Origin: Acaryochloris sp. IP29b_bin.137
GTDB taxonomy: Bacteria; Cyanobacteriota; Cyanobacteriia; Thermosynechococcales; Thermosynechococcaceae
Direction: 5' to 3'
NCBI RefSeq assembly: GCF_028285745.1
Contig: NZ_JANQOP010000367.1
Coordinates: 1 to 38,831 of the forward strand
DNA: 38,831 nucleotides
Shown here in pieces: positions 8,723-17,506 of the stretch; position 1 is the stretch's first letter; each line of letters begins with the position of its first letter. The notes below the pieces were generated by a model. That model was not told the DNA's origin, did not search any database, and was given only the letters and a program-made list of their open reading frames with translations. The translations under genes and the position numbers were made by a program.

Positions 8723-9143
8723 ACCAGTTGAAGAATCATGACCTGAGTTCTCATCTCCTCAAAAACCATAATCCCAAGCTTGTGTTCCCATAAATACCAA
8801 ATAGTTCTGTTAGTAACCTAAGCTTAAATCCGTTATATTCAAGCCGATAAGTTTTATTGAACTTCTCTTTCTAATCTTATTCAAAAGCTTTTTAGATGAT
8901 CCCTAGCCATTGAAAGCCAATTTTTTGTAGAAGTGATTTTTTGCTGAGAAAGGTTTTCTCGGTGGGGATCAATAATATAAAAATAATTAAAAAACTATAT
9001 AAGTATAAATATGTCAATGCTATAAATAAGGGGGTTAAACGATAGATTCAGAATTCAATTTTATCATTTATACATAAAAGTTTATCTTCTGCCATTTCTG
9101 TCACTGAGTCACTCACTTTCCTCATTAACAAAGGTATTTAGTC
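8723..9143. other. AT-rich intergenic region, no gene seen
   Basis: The 421 bases between uvrC and the zinc-ribbon gene have no convincing frame on either strand. The second half is very AT-rich, around actatataagtataaatatg near 8990-9012, and could hold the promoter of the downstream gene. A short imperfect stem, ctgagaaa with ttttctcgg near 8943-8960, lacks a T run after it and is not called a terminator. Confidence 0.5.
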
Positions 9144-9332
9144 ATGAGCCACATCGAAAAAATTCGCTGCCCTAACTGTGGGAGCCCGCATGGAGAGCGT
9201 CACCATATCGAGAATTTGACTCGAACTCAGTGCTTGGAATGTGACTATTTATTAGTGACCGATGCTGTGACAGGAGAAGTGGTTGAGGCTTACGCCCCAG
9301 GGCTTTATATGAGCCAAGCTAGTCGCTGCTAA
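9144..9332 (+). CDS. Small zinc-ribbon protein, cyanobacterial conserved hypothetical
   Basis: The 62-residue protein carries two CxxC pairs, CPNC at 9-12 and CLEC near 31-34, the usual layout of a single zinc ribbon. It ends with EVVEAYAPGLY. Small proteins of this type are common in cyanobacteria and, from memory, are sometimes annotated as the replication restart helicase PriA. At 62 residues, with no helicase motif, that name cannot be right. The function is unknown; binding of nucleic acid or a protein partner is only a guess from the fold. It converges on nadK, leaving 20 bases between the two stop codons. Confidence 0.75.
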   Translation: MSHIEKIRCPNCGSPHGERHHIENLTRTQCLECDYLLVTDAVTGEVVEAYAPGLYMSQASRC

Positions 9333-9352
9333 GCCCTACAAAATTCCCTCTA

Positions 9353-10270
9353 TCATGGCAGCTCAACGGATGTCGGCTTTGCAATGTGGGGTAACCCCCA
9401 ACCCAGTTTTTCCCGGAGAATCTTAAAGAATTCAGGGGATCCTAGGCGAATAAAGCGGGCTGCATAGGGGGATTTTTGTACCCGAATTCGATCCCCAGGC
9501 GCAATATAGCACCCTGCATTCCCATCTACTTCCAAAACCAGTTGTTGCCGATTAGCTGGTACAACCTCTAGGGGTTCAGTATCGGCAAACACCAACGCCC
9601 TTGAGGCAAGGGAATGGGGGCAGATGGGAATCAGCTGCATTGCAGGAACGCCTGGAGCAATCACTGGACCACCCGCAGCCAAGGCATAGGCCGTTGATCC
9701 GGTCGGGGTAGACACCAACAGTCCATCCGCCGCAATATCAACCACCGCATGCTTGCCAACTTCAATCTCAAAGTGGCACATCCCGGTTAAGGGTTCCTTA
9801 TGCAACAACATTTCATTGAGGGACAGGGCTTCCCAAAGCACATTGCCTTGACTCATAACCTGAACAGTCAGGGTGGCCCGTTCCTCAACGGAAAATTTTT
9901 CAATCAGCAAGAGGTCGATCACTTCCTCTAGCTGATTGACATAGGTTTCAGTTAGAAATCCCATGTGCCCGGTATTCACCGTCAACATTGGGATATTACA
10001 AGGGGCTAGTTGGCGGCAAGCAGATAAGACAGTGCCATCTCCACCGAGAACAATGGCAAACTTAACTGTGGGATCAAATCCGGCTGGAACAAGTTCATTA
10101 ATTGACGTGAAGCAGACGGGATGGCCTGGCCGGGAGTATCCAAGGATTCCCCCCACCCCCGTTGCCATAGAAACCTGCCATCCACGGGCTTGCAACTTGT
10201 CTTGAAGGTCTGTTGCAATTCGGCAAGCAAACGGCTTGAGATCGTTATAAATGATGCCAGCTTTCGCCAT
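9353..10270 (-). CDS. nadK: NAD kinase
   Basis: NAD kinase phosphorylates NAD to NADP with ATP or polyphosphate. The 305-residue protein shows the family motifs in order: GGDGT at 76-80, NTGHMGFL at 99-106, [13 protein letters not shown] near 152-164, and [20 protein letters not shown] around 183-202. The length is normal. The start is ATG 10270; a near-copy of the first codons lies 22 bases upstream out of frame, and no strong ribosome site is seen for the ATG. ycf39 ends 46 bases further upstream on the same strand, so the two may be co-transcribed. Cyanobacteria usually have two NAD kinases; which one this is cannot be told here. Confidence 0.94.
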   Translation of the reverse strand: MAKAGIIYNDLKPFACRIATDLQDKLQARGWQVSMATGVGGILGYSRPGHPVCFTSINELVPAGFDPTVKFAIVLGGDGTVLSACRQLAPCNIPMLTVNTGHMGFLTETYVNQLEEVIDLLLIEKFSVEERATLTVQVMSQGNVLWEALSLNEMLLHKEPLTGMCHFEIEVGKHAVVDIAADGLLVSTPTGSTAYALAAGGPVIAPGVPAMQLIPICPHSLASRALVFADTEPLEVVPANRQQLVLEVDGNAGCYIAPGDRIRVQKSPYAARFIRLGSPEFFKILREKLGWGLPHIAKPTSVELP

Positions 10271-10292
10271 AGATAATGCCAGCTTTCGCCAC
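10245..10292 (-). promoter_or_regulatory. Duplicated nadK start with out-of-frame leader ORF
   Basis: The 16-base word ATGCCAGCTTTCGCCA occurs at 10254-10269, covering the nadK start, and again at 10276-10291, offset by 22 bases. On the minus strand the upstream copy begins GTG GCG AAA GCT GGC. It reads a 15-codon leader, [15 protein letters not shown], that stops at 10245 inside nadK in another frame. The offset is not a multiple of three, so the copy is a competing start or leader, not an N-terminal extension. Any effect on translation is inferred. Confidence 0.45.
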
Positions 10293-10315
10293 GCTCAAGG
10301 TTCATCTTATCGCTG

Positions 10316-11296
10316 TTATGAACTGGGGGTTTTGAACGGGCTCCGCTTGCGGGATTGTTTTTGATTCTTTTCGTACTCCAACTGCTTCAACTTTTTCAGA
10401 ATACGATCGAAGTATTCCTGCATATAGGCTTCAAGCGTTGAAATGCTAGATTCGTCAACGCCAAATACCTGACAGGTTTCTGCCATCGGAACAGTGATTG
10501 GGGCTTGGGAGGTAATGACTTCGCTAAAGGCGAGCCGATCGGCAATATTCCAGCTCCATTGAAAGAATCGAGCGATCTTTTGTCCACTCCTGAGTAAACC
10601 AATTGGCATGCGGGTTACTTTCGCTGGCTGGTTGGCTAGCCCCTCGCAAAGCTCCACTATTTGCTCAGGTGACCAATCCTGAGGCCCGGCTAAGTCATAG
10701 GTTTTATTCTCGGTTTCAGAATGGGATAAGGCATTTACTGCAAACTTAGCAATATCTTGAGTATCCATATAAGCCGTAGAGGTCGCCTCATTCATCACCC
10801 AAACCGATTGATCTTCCAGAATCGGAATGGCATATTGGCCAATTAGACCCTGAAAGAAACCACAGGGTCTCAAAATCGTATAGTTTAAGCCTGATTCCTT
10901 GATAAATAACTCCGTACAGTTCTTAATATCCATTAAGGGCACATTGGGATAATTCTCAGCGCCCAAAATCGAGAAAAAGATAAATCGTTGAATTCCTGCG
11001 GCCTTGGCAGCTTGAATCAGGGCAACTTTGCCATCCCAATCGACCTCACGAATACCAATGGAATCTGTCGCTCGGACTGTCGCGGCATCAATGACGGCAG
11101 TGTTCCCTTCCATAGCCAATTTAAGGGTTTCGGGATCACGGAGATCTCCTTTAATGAGTGAGGCCCCCCATTCTCGCAGAAAGGTGGCGGCTCGGGGCGC
11201 ACGCACTAGGCAGGTAACCTCATGACCCTCATCTAAGGCGCGACGGGCAATTTGCCTACCAAGGGTTCCAGTAGCACCAACAATTAATAGATTCAT
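10316..11296 (-). CDS. ycf39: Ycf39-type NmrA-like protein, photosystem II assembly factor
   Basis: The 326-residue protein is an atypical short-chain dehydrogenase of the Ycf39/HCF244 group, which works with high-light-inducible proteins to deliver chlorophyll to newly made D1 during photosystem II assembly. The N-terminal dinucleotide-binding motif is GATGTLGRQ (7-15). It is followed by VIDAATVRATDS, RFIFFSILGAENYPNVPLMD and the ILRPCGFFQGL segment. The C-terminus is long and basic (KNQKQSRKRSPFK). The length and motif order fit the family; the substrate or cofactor role is not shown by sequence. It lies between dnaJ and nadK on the minus strand, 97 bases after dnaJ. Confidence 0.88.
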   Translation of the reverse strand: MNLLIVGATGTLGRQIARRALDEGHEVTCLVRAPRAATFLREWGASLIKGDLRDPETLKLAMEGNTAVIDAATVRATDSIGIREVDWDGKVALIQAAKAAGIQRFIFFSILGAENYPNVPLMDIKNCTELFIKESGLNYTILRPCGFFQGLIGQYAIPILEDQSVWVMNEATSTAYMDTQDIAKFAVNALSHSETENKTYDLAGPQDWSPEQIVELCEGLANQPAKVTRMPIGLLRSGQKIARFFQWSWNIADRLAFSEVITSQAPITVPMAETCQVFGVDESSISTLEAYMQEYFDRILKKLKQLEYEKNQKQSRKRSPFKTPSS

Positions 11297-11393
11297 GAGG
11301 TCTTAAAAATTACAAATCTTAACTTTTGTAATATTTTATCAGAAAGTTGAGATTTGGATGGGTGAGATTCTTAGATTTCTAGTCCGCCCGAGC

Positions 11394-12368
11394 TTAGAAC
11401 TTGGGCAAGGTCGTACGGGGATCAAACCGACGCAGTTTCGCTAGTTGCTCATAGAGTGCTTTTTCTTCGGTACTAAGGGGAGAGGGGGGAATGATTTGGA
11501 TGCGAACGACCAGATCACTGGCGCCTCCCTTGGAATGCGGCCATCCTTTTCCCCGAAGTCGAAGGGCTTGACCAGACTTGATCCCGACTGGAATATTCAA
11601 ACTAACAGTACCCGTCGGTGTAGGAACCTCTACCTTGGCCCCTAAAACAGCTTCATCGGGTGCAATCGGTAAATCACATACCAGATTGTCTTGATCGAAT
11701 TTAAAGAAAGGGTGGGAATCAAGCTTGACTTTCAGATAGAGATCCCCTCTAGATTGAGTCAATGGATTGACTTGTCCTTTTCCCTTCACGCGAATACGAC
11801 GATTGGGTTTTGCCCCTGGCGGGATACGAACGGTAATGGTTTCCGTCCCTCCAATCGTGAGGCGTTTTTCGACGCCTTGCAAGGCTTCAGTAAAGGTGAG
11901 TTTTAATTCTGCTTCAGCATCTGACGATATCCCGGGGGCATTAAACCCTGAAAAGTCCTGGAACCCGCTAAAGCCAGGAGAGCTAGACGTGCTGCTGTAG
12001 GAGTAGCGCTGTTCTTTGGTTGAACCTGACCCAAATCCACTAGAGAATCGCCCTAATAATTCATTGATGAAATCATCAAAGCTGCCATATTGGCCAAAAT
12101 CGAAGTCAAAGCCTCCTGCCTGTGCGCCACCCGTCTGATTCCAGTACTGACCGAACTGATCATATTTTCGGCGTTTCTCAGGGTCTGAGAGCACTTCGTA
12201 GGCTTCATTAATTTCCTTGAATTTTGCTTCAGCAGTTTTATCATCCGGATTCATATCAGGGTGGTATTTTCGAGCTAGTTTACGAAACACCCGCTTAACT
12301 TCAACTTCACTCGCAGATTTACTAACCCCGAGGATTTGGTAGTAGTCTTTGAAGTCCGTTGCAGGCAT
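11394..12368 (-). CDS. dnaJ: Type II (class B) DnaJ/Hsp40 co-chaperone
   Basis: This protein delivers unfolded substrates to DnaK and stimulates its ATPase. The J domain occupies about residues 8-74 with an intact HPD at 36-38 ([12 protein letters not shown]). A glycine, phenylalanine and serine-rich region follows (about 78-150), then the two C-terminal beta-sandwich domains (about 155-315, starting [20 protein letters not shown]). There is no CxxCxGxG zinc domain, so it is type II, like CbpA. At 324 residues it is a full-length member. It contrasts with the J-like protein at 35561, which has lost HPD. It is transcribed toward ycf39. Confidence 0.95.
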   Translation of the reverse strand: MPATDFKDYYQILGVSKSASEVEVKRVFRKLARKYHPDMNPDDKTAEAKFKEINEAYEVLSDPEKRRKYDQFGQYWNQTGGAQAGGFDFDFGQYGSFDDFINELLGRFSSGFGSGSTKEQRYSYSSTSSSPGFSGFQDFSGFNAPGISSDAEAELKLTFTEALQGVEKRLTIGGTETITVRIPPGAKPNRRIRVKGKGQVNPLTQSRGDLYLKVKLDSHPFFKFDQDNLVCDLPIAPDEAVLGAKVEVPTPTGTVSLNIPVGIKSGQALRLRGKGWPHSKGGASDLVVRIQIIPPSPLSTEEKALYEQLAKLRRFDPRTTLPKF

Positions 12369-12664
12369 CCGTATTACTCCACGTCACAACTCGAGAATAA
12401 AGGCAGAAGAGTCTAAAGGCTGTTAGCAGAGGCAATGGCCGCTGATCGCTTCAAGGCTTTCTGGAGGCGGTACATGCCCAAGGGGAAAAGGGATGGGATC
12501 TAAGGTGAAAACGTCTTCAGCCGTTGGGCTAGGCTAACGACCCAGCTTCACCCTAACAATTTTGATCTACTCAGAGGTTCGGTTTTTGCCCTAGCAGGGG
12601 AAGTTATTACCGTACCCCATCCCTCCGACAGGGCCAAAATCGGCAGACCCGGGAGGTCATCAGA

Positions 12665-13561
12665 CTAAACCAGTAGACCGAGACCCAACAGCAGACCACT
12701 GACAAAATGAAACCCCACAGCAATAAATTTACAGTTTCTAACCTGGTCAGGCTGATGATGGTGTTGCCAGACATGCCGACAGAGGTGAACAGCCAGAGGC
12801 AGACTGATAAGGGTCAGTAAGGCCCCTACTGCGAACAATCGTAAAAGGGTGAACATCAAAATTAGGCTGAAGATGCTGCTGCAAATCCAAGGTAATAATT
12901 GGGCACCCCGGGTGGTACCCATACGCGCAATCGGTGAGCGCTTCCCGGCAGCAAGATCGTCCTCAACCTGGTGAAAGTGGGAACAGAACAGAATTAGGCT
13001 GGTGGTGAGGCCGATAATAACCGAAGCCGCCAGCATGGCCGAGGACCAGGATTGCGCTTGGCTATAGTAGGCAGCAGAAACCGCCAAGGGACCAAAGGTA
13101 AAGAAGCAGATGATTTCGCCTAGGCCCTGATAACCTAAGCGGAAGGGTGGCCCCTGATAGGTATAGCCGAGAAAACAGCTTAGTAGGATCAGAACCAGTA
13201 CGGTGACATCTTGCTGCCACCAGGCAATAGCGACAAGTCCCAGGCAACCGAGTCCCAGGCAACTATTTGCTAACCCAAAGATTAACGGTTGATTCCCCGT
13301 TAAGTTGACCAGGGAATGGGCTTTATTCACATCAATTCCGGTATCGGCATCAAACACATCATTGGTCAGATTGAGCCAGGCGATAATCAATATGGCGGAG
13401 CCCAGAAAGGTCCAGAATATAGTTGTTTCAAGATGGTGTTGTTCTGACCATGCGATCGCAGATCCGACCCAAATGGGAATCACGGCCACGCTATACATGG
13501 GAGGCTTAATCGCCGCCCACCACAATTTTCGATTGGCGGTCGGCAGGGACTTTGTGGTCAT
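12665..13561 (-). CDS. menA: 1,4-dihydroxy-2-naphthoate phytyltransferase MenA
   Basis: MenA attaches the phytyl chain to dihydroxynaphthoate in the membrane, a late step of phylloquinone (vitamin K1) synthesis for photosystem I. The 298-residue product is a UbiA-fold prenyltransferase. Its two Asp-rich motifs are NDVFDADTGID (near 68-78) and HFHQVEDDLAAGKRSP (near 190-205), and there are about eight hydrophobic segments. The frame can be extended to 13783, but the extra 74 residues do not look like MenA. ATG 13561 gives the normal N-terminus MTTKSLPTANRKLWWAAIKP. The gene is divergent from menF and menD, which make its substrate precursors. Confidence 0.92.
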   Translation of the reverse strand: MTTKSLPTANRKLWWAAIKPPMYSVAVIPIWVGSAIAWSEQHHLETTIFWTFLGSAILIIAWLNLTNDVFDADTGIDVNKAHSLVNLTGNQPLIFGLANSCLGLGCLGLVAIAWWQQDVTVLVLILLSCFLGYTYQGPPFRLGYQGLGEIICFFTFGPLAVSAAYYSQAQSWSSAMLAASVIIGLTTSLILFCSHFHQVEDDLAAGKRSPIARMGTTRGAQLLPWICSSIFSLILMFTLLRLFAVGALLTLISLPLAVHLCRHVWQHHHQPDQVRNCKFIAVGFHFVSGLLLGLGLLV

Positions 13562-13801
13562 GACATTTTCACGAAGGTCTTCTTCAGTTCTTCTTGAGTT
13601 AAGGGTACAGGATCGCCCCTTTCTAAGCATTTGTGAAAATGGGGGAGATAAGCCACACGGGTGGCCCCTTTCAATGGTTAGATGGAATATAAGGTACCGA
13701 GTCTTGGGGTCCAGCAGCAGTTCATGATGCGGCAAGACTTTGAACTTTAATATTGGAGGTAACCTGCTCTCCGGGCAACCCACCTTGCTATCCTCGATTT
13801 C

Positions 13802-15217
13802 ATGACAGTCACTTCCTCTTCTGCCAATTTATTCCAGGACCGCAGGTCACTCCAAGCGTTTCTCGCGTCTTGTCGTAGGATTGCCCTTGATAAGGAACAT
13901 GCCCAAGTTGTCAGTCTTTCCTTGGAAATTCCCAAGCAAGACCCGTTGGCAGTTCTAGACTTGCTGCAACAGCCCGATCACCCTTATTTTTATTGGGAAA
14001 AACAGTCGCAAGGGGTTGCGATCGCGGCTACGGAGCCATTACTTCACCTGCAAGTCGAGGGAAAGCAACGCTTTACTCAAGCCCAGCACTTTATCTGCAC
14101 CTCTTTAGTCGATACCGTTTCTTCAGGTGCCCTTCATCTTCCCTTCTCAGGGCCGCACTTTTTCTGTGGCTTCACCTTTTTTGATCAAACGGTCCGAGAA
14201 AAACCGTTCTTCCCAGCAGCCTCCGTGTTTCTCCCCCACTGGCAAGTGGCTTGTTTTCAGGATCAGGCGGTCCTAGTTGCCAATGTTGTCGTTGACGCAG
14301 AAACCCCCTTAGACGCTTTAGCTCGCAGTATTTGGAAACGATGGCAACTGCTGCGAACCCCCCGTCGCTGTCCTTCATTGCGACCACAGCCGACTCAATT
14401 GACCTACCCAAAATTGATAAATGCAGGCGCATTCACAACAGCAGTTTCCGATACGTTAGGTCTAATTGAAGTCCAAAAGCTGCAAAAGCTGGTCTTGGCT
14501 CATACCTTAGACGTGATTACGCCTCAACCCCTAGATCTTTGCCATGCCCTCGGTACCCTGCGGGAACGATATCCAGAATGTTATGTTTTTGCCGTTAGTA
14601 ATGGTCAAGGCCAAAGCTTTATCGGGGCTAGCCCTGAGCGCTTGATTGAACTCCGCGATCACCACCTCATTACTGATGCATTGGCAGGTTCAGCGCCCCG
14701 TGGCCTTTCACTGGAAGACGATCAGAGGTTAGGCAATCAACTCTTGGGGAGTCAAAAAGATGGCCATGAGCATCGTGTTGTCCTAGATTTTATTCGAGAT
14801 AGCCTCTGGGACTTGGGCATTACTCCTCAAGTAGCCTCCCTCCCCCATCTGCTCCAACTCCCTAATATTCAACACTTACGCACCCTAATCACCGCTGAAG
14901 TTCCTCAACATTTACATTTACTGGAAATTTTAGCGGCATTACACCCCACCCCTGCAGTGGCGGGCATGCCCCGAGACGTGGCTCAACAGCAAATTCAAGT
15001 GCAAGAAGCGTTTGAACGCCATTTATATGCTGCGCCGCTGGGGTGGATGGACTACCAAGGCAATGGTGAATTTACCGTTGGGATTCGGTCCGCCTTGATC
15101 AATGGCTCCCAAGCTCGGCTCTACGCCGGGGCTGGGATTGTGGCGGGCTCTGACCCCCAACGAGAACTGGCCGAAATTCAGCTCAAACTTCATACCTTAC
15201 TCGATGCGCTTTTGTAG
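13802..15217 (+). CDS. menF: Isochorismate synthase MenF
   Basis: The enzyme converts chorismate to isochorismate, the first committed step to phylloquinone. The 471-residue protein has the chorismate-binding fold in its C-terminal half. Visible family motifs are IGASPERLIELRDHHLITDA, then LAGSAPRG, the DGHEHRVVLDFIRDSL stretch, HPTPAVAGMPRDVA, and GIRSALINGSQARLYAGAGI followed by VAGSDPQRE. The N-terminal half is less conserved, as in the family. The start ATG 13802 is 240 bases from divergent menA. menD follows after 101 bases on the same strand, a gap that contains a stem-loop, so menF and menD probably share a transcript. Confidence 0.93.
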   Translation: MTVTSSSANLFQDRRSLQAFLASCRRIALDKEHAQVVSLSLEIPKQDPLAVLDLLQQPDHPYFYWEKQSQGVAIAATEPLLHLQVEGKQRFTQAQHFICTSLVDTVSSGALHLPFSGPHFFCGFTFFDQTVREKPFFPAASVFLPHWQVACFQDQAVLVANVVVDAETPLDALARSIWKRWQLLRTPRRCPSLRPQPTQLTYPKLINAGAFTTAVSDTLGLIEVQKLQKLVLAHTLDVITPQPLDLCHALGTLRERYPECYVFAVSNGQGQSFIGASPERLIELRDHHLITDALAGSAPRGLSLEDDQRLGNQLLGSQKDGHEHRVVLDFIRDSLWDLGITPQVASLPHLLQLPNIQHLRTLITAEVPQHLHLLEILAALHPTPAVAGMPRDVAQQQIQVQEAFERHLYAAPLGWMDYQGNGEFTVGIRSALINGSQARLYAGAGIVAGSDPQRELAEIQLKLHTLLDALL

Positions 15218-15235
15218 AGGGATGGGGCTGTTATA

Positions 15236-15291
15236 AGGTTAAAAACGGGCTGCCGGGGTTTATTCCCCCTGGCACACCCAACCCGTAACCT
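15236..15291 (+). other. Nested stem-loop between menF and menD
   Basis: An outer stem pairs AGGTT (15236-15240) and CGGG with CCCGTAACCT, bulging several A residues on the left. An inner stem pairs TGCCGGGG with CCCCCTGGCA. No T run follows, so it is not an ordinary terminator. It may tune menD expression or protect the mRNA; this is inference. Confidence 0.4.
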
Positions 15292-15318
15292 AGATCGACC
15301 CTTGATGGTCAGAGGACG

Positions 15319-17097
15319 ATGACCCTAGATTTTCGCAATGTTAATACGTTGTGGTCGTCGATTGTCGCGGAGACCCTCAGTCGATTAGGCTTAACCACTG
15401 CTATTGTCTGCCCAGGATCGCGATCGGGACCGTTAGCGGTTGCCTTTGGCCAACATCCCCAAATTGAGGCCATTCCGGTGTTGGACGAGCGCTCAGCCGC
15501 CTTTTTTGGGTTAGGGATGGCTCGTCGCTCTGGGGTACCCGTCGTGCTGGTGTGTACCTCAGGAACCGCCGGGGCAAATTTCTACCCCGCCGTTATTGAA
15601 GCCGAAGCGAGTCGTATTCCTTTAATTTTTTTGACGGCTGATCGGCCCCCGGAACTGCGAAACTGTCATGCGGGGCAAGCAATCGATCAAGTTAAGCTTT
15701 ATGGTCAATATCCCCGGTGGCAAGCGGAAGTCGCATTGCCAAGCCCCCAGCCTGACATGCTGGCCTATATGCGCCAAACCTGTGTGCATGCCTGGGAGCG
15801 ATCGCAATGGCCGATACCGGGACCTGTTCATCTCAATGTTCCGTTTCGCGATCCGCTAGCCCCGATTTCAGATCCAGAAACGGAAGGTCTGGCAGCGCAC
15901 TTCGATATCGATCAATTTTTCTCTGCGGTTCAACCATTACACCCGGTTCAACCTTCGTTTAATCTCCGAGCCTTGGAGACCGATCTGCATCAGTGGCTCA
16001 GTTGCGATCGCGGCATCATCATTGCCGGTCCAGCCCAACCTCAAAATCCAGAGCATTATTGCTCAGCAGTTGCCCAAATCGCCCATAGGCTGGGTTGGCC
16101 AGTGTTGGCTGAGGGGCTTTCTCCGCTGCGAAATTGGGCAGACCGTAATGCAAACCTTATTTCAACCTATGATCTGTTACTGCGCCATCAGGCCTTAGCC
16201 ACTCAGTTGCAACCGCAGCAAGTCATTTGTTTAGGAGAATTACCCACCAGTAAAGTTCTGAGAACTTGGCTAACCCAGGCTCAACCTCAAACTTGGGTTG
16301 TAGCCCCCTCCGATCACAATGTCGATCCGCTCCATGGTTTATCTATACCGATCCGTATCCCTGTGGAATGCCTGTCAGCAATCATCCAAGCTGAGGCGCT
16401 TCAGCCGGACTCTGAAAAAATAGACAATCAGCAGCTCACCGAATATACAAATTCCTGGCTTAGAGCTGACCAATCCCTGCGAACTCGGATCAATACCCTA
16501 ATGCAGGCACAAACCGTTCTCACAGAAAGTAAAATCGCATGGTTATTGTCCCGGGTACTACCTTCAAGGACCCCATTATTTATTGCCAACAGCATGCCTG
16601 TTCGCGACATCGAATCTTTCTGGCAACCGGGCTCTTTGCATATACAACCCTACTTTAACCGAGGTGCAAACGGGATTGATGGCACACTTTCTACCGCGTT
16701 AGGCATGTGCCATCGTCAGCAAAGTAGTGTGCTGCTGACCGGCGACTTGGCTCTCTTACATGACACGAACGGATTTTTGTTGCGAAACCAGTGGCAAGGC
16801 CATTTGACGATTATTCTGAATAACAATGATGGCGGGGGAATTTTTCAAATGCTTCCGATTGCCGCCTTCGAACCGCTGTTTGAGCAGTATTTCCGTACCC
16901 CTCAACAGATTCAATTTGAGCAACTGGCAGCCACTTACAACATTGGTTGGGAACGCATTGAGTCTTGGGCACAATTGCAACAGGCCCTAAATCCTTTACC
17001 AACAAATGGTATCCGCATACTTGAAGTCTCGTGCAATTGCCAGAATGATACTCAATGGAGGAGAATGATGGTTGAGCAATGCGTGAAAAGTCTCTAA
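15319..17097 (+). CDS. menD: SEPHCHC synthase MenD (thiamine-diphosphate enzyme)
   Basis: MenD adds the succinyl semialdehyde unit from 2-oxoglutarate to isochorismate, the second step of phylloquinone synthesis. The 592-residue protein shows CPGSRSGPLAVAFGQHP near the N-terminus, the ThDP-activating Glu in LDERSAAFFGLG, and CTSGTAGANFYPAVIEA. The C-terminal ThDP-binding segment is complete: FNRGANGIDGTLSTALG, then LLTGDLALLHDTNGFLL and TIILNNNDGGGIFQMLP. The length is normal. AGAGG lies just before ATG 15319. It follows menF in the same direction. Confidence 0.95.
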   Translation: MTLDFRNVNTLWSSIVAETLSRLGLTTAIVCPGSRSGPLAVAFGQHPQIEAIPVLDERSAAFFGLGMARRSGVPVVLVCTSGTAGANFYPAVIEAEASRIPLIFLTADRPPELRNCHAGQAIDQVKLYGQYPRWQAEVALPSPQPDMLAYMRQTCVHAWERSQWPIPGPVHLNVPFRDPLAPISDPETEGLAAHFDIDQFFSAVQPLHPVQPSFNLRALETDLHQWLSCDRGIIIAGPAQPQNPEHYCSAVAQIAHRLGWPVLAEGLSPLRNWADRNANLISTYDLLLRHQALATQLQPQQVICLGELPTSKVLRTWLTQAQPQTWVVAPSDHNVDPLHGLSIPIRIPVECLSAIIQAEALQPDSEKIDNQQLTEYTNSWLRADQSLRTRINTLMQAQTVLTESKIAWLLSRVLPSRTPLFIANSMPVRDIESFWQPGSLHIQPYFNRGANGIDGTLSTALGMCHRQQSSVLLTGDLALLHDTNGFLLRNQWQGHLTIILNNNDGGGIFQMLPIAAFEPLFEQYFRTPQQIQFEQLAATYNIGWERIESWAQLQQALNPLPTNGIRILEVSCNCQNDTQWRRMMVEQCVKSL

Positions 17098-17506
17098 ATG
17101 CTAAGAATTTCTGCAAAAGTTTCACCATTCTGGCTAAAACATTCAGACTGCATTTTCTCTATACTTTTTGAGCAGTTTTGAGGCGTATAAGGCCAAAGGT
17201 CTTCAAAGCAGATTTTTATTTAGCCGTTAAAGCTTAATGAAGATTGAACTGCAATAGACCAACGCAAATAGGGGGCAGTCGGGGGATTGAGTCGCACCCA
17301 CAATCCAAAAGAGTCCTATATTGACGACAGAAAATTTTTCCTTGCCAAAAATATGGATAACTTGGGGAACACTAAGTCTGTATGGATGAGTTATAAGCAA
17401 TAGATTCTAAGACGTACATTCTCTCATTGCAGACAAGTTGCAGTTTGTAGGATGTTTCTACCCAAGATCTTTTGGTTGTCAATGATCTAATTGCACCACC
17501 ACTAAA
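17098..17506 (+). other. Leader region of the chemotaxis operon, no gene seen
   Basis: The 409 bases between menD and the first chemotaxis gene contain no convincing frame. The sequence is AT-richer than its neighbours. A TATAAG-like hexamer near 17391, in gagttataagcaatag, could be part of a promoter for the operon. No terminator for menD was recognised. Confidence 0.4.

Noticed and set aside
12435..12503. Plus-strand frame of 22 residues (MAADRFKAFWRRYMPKGKRD and two more) between dnaJ and menA
   Set aside because: It is short, basic, and has no ribosome site or recognised family; it cannot be told from chance.
13562..13783. N-terminal extension of menA by 74 residues
   Set aside because: The extra residues do not resemble MenA; the ATG at 13561 gives the normal N-terminus, so the long frame is only open by chance.
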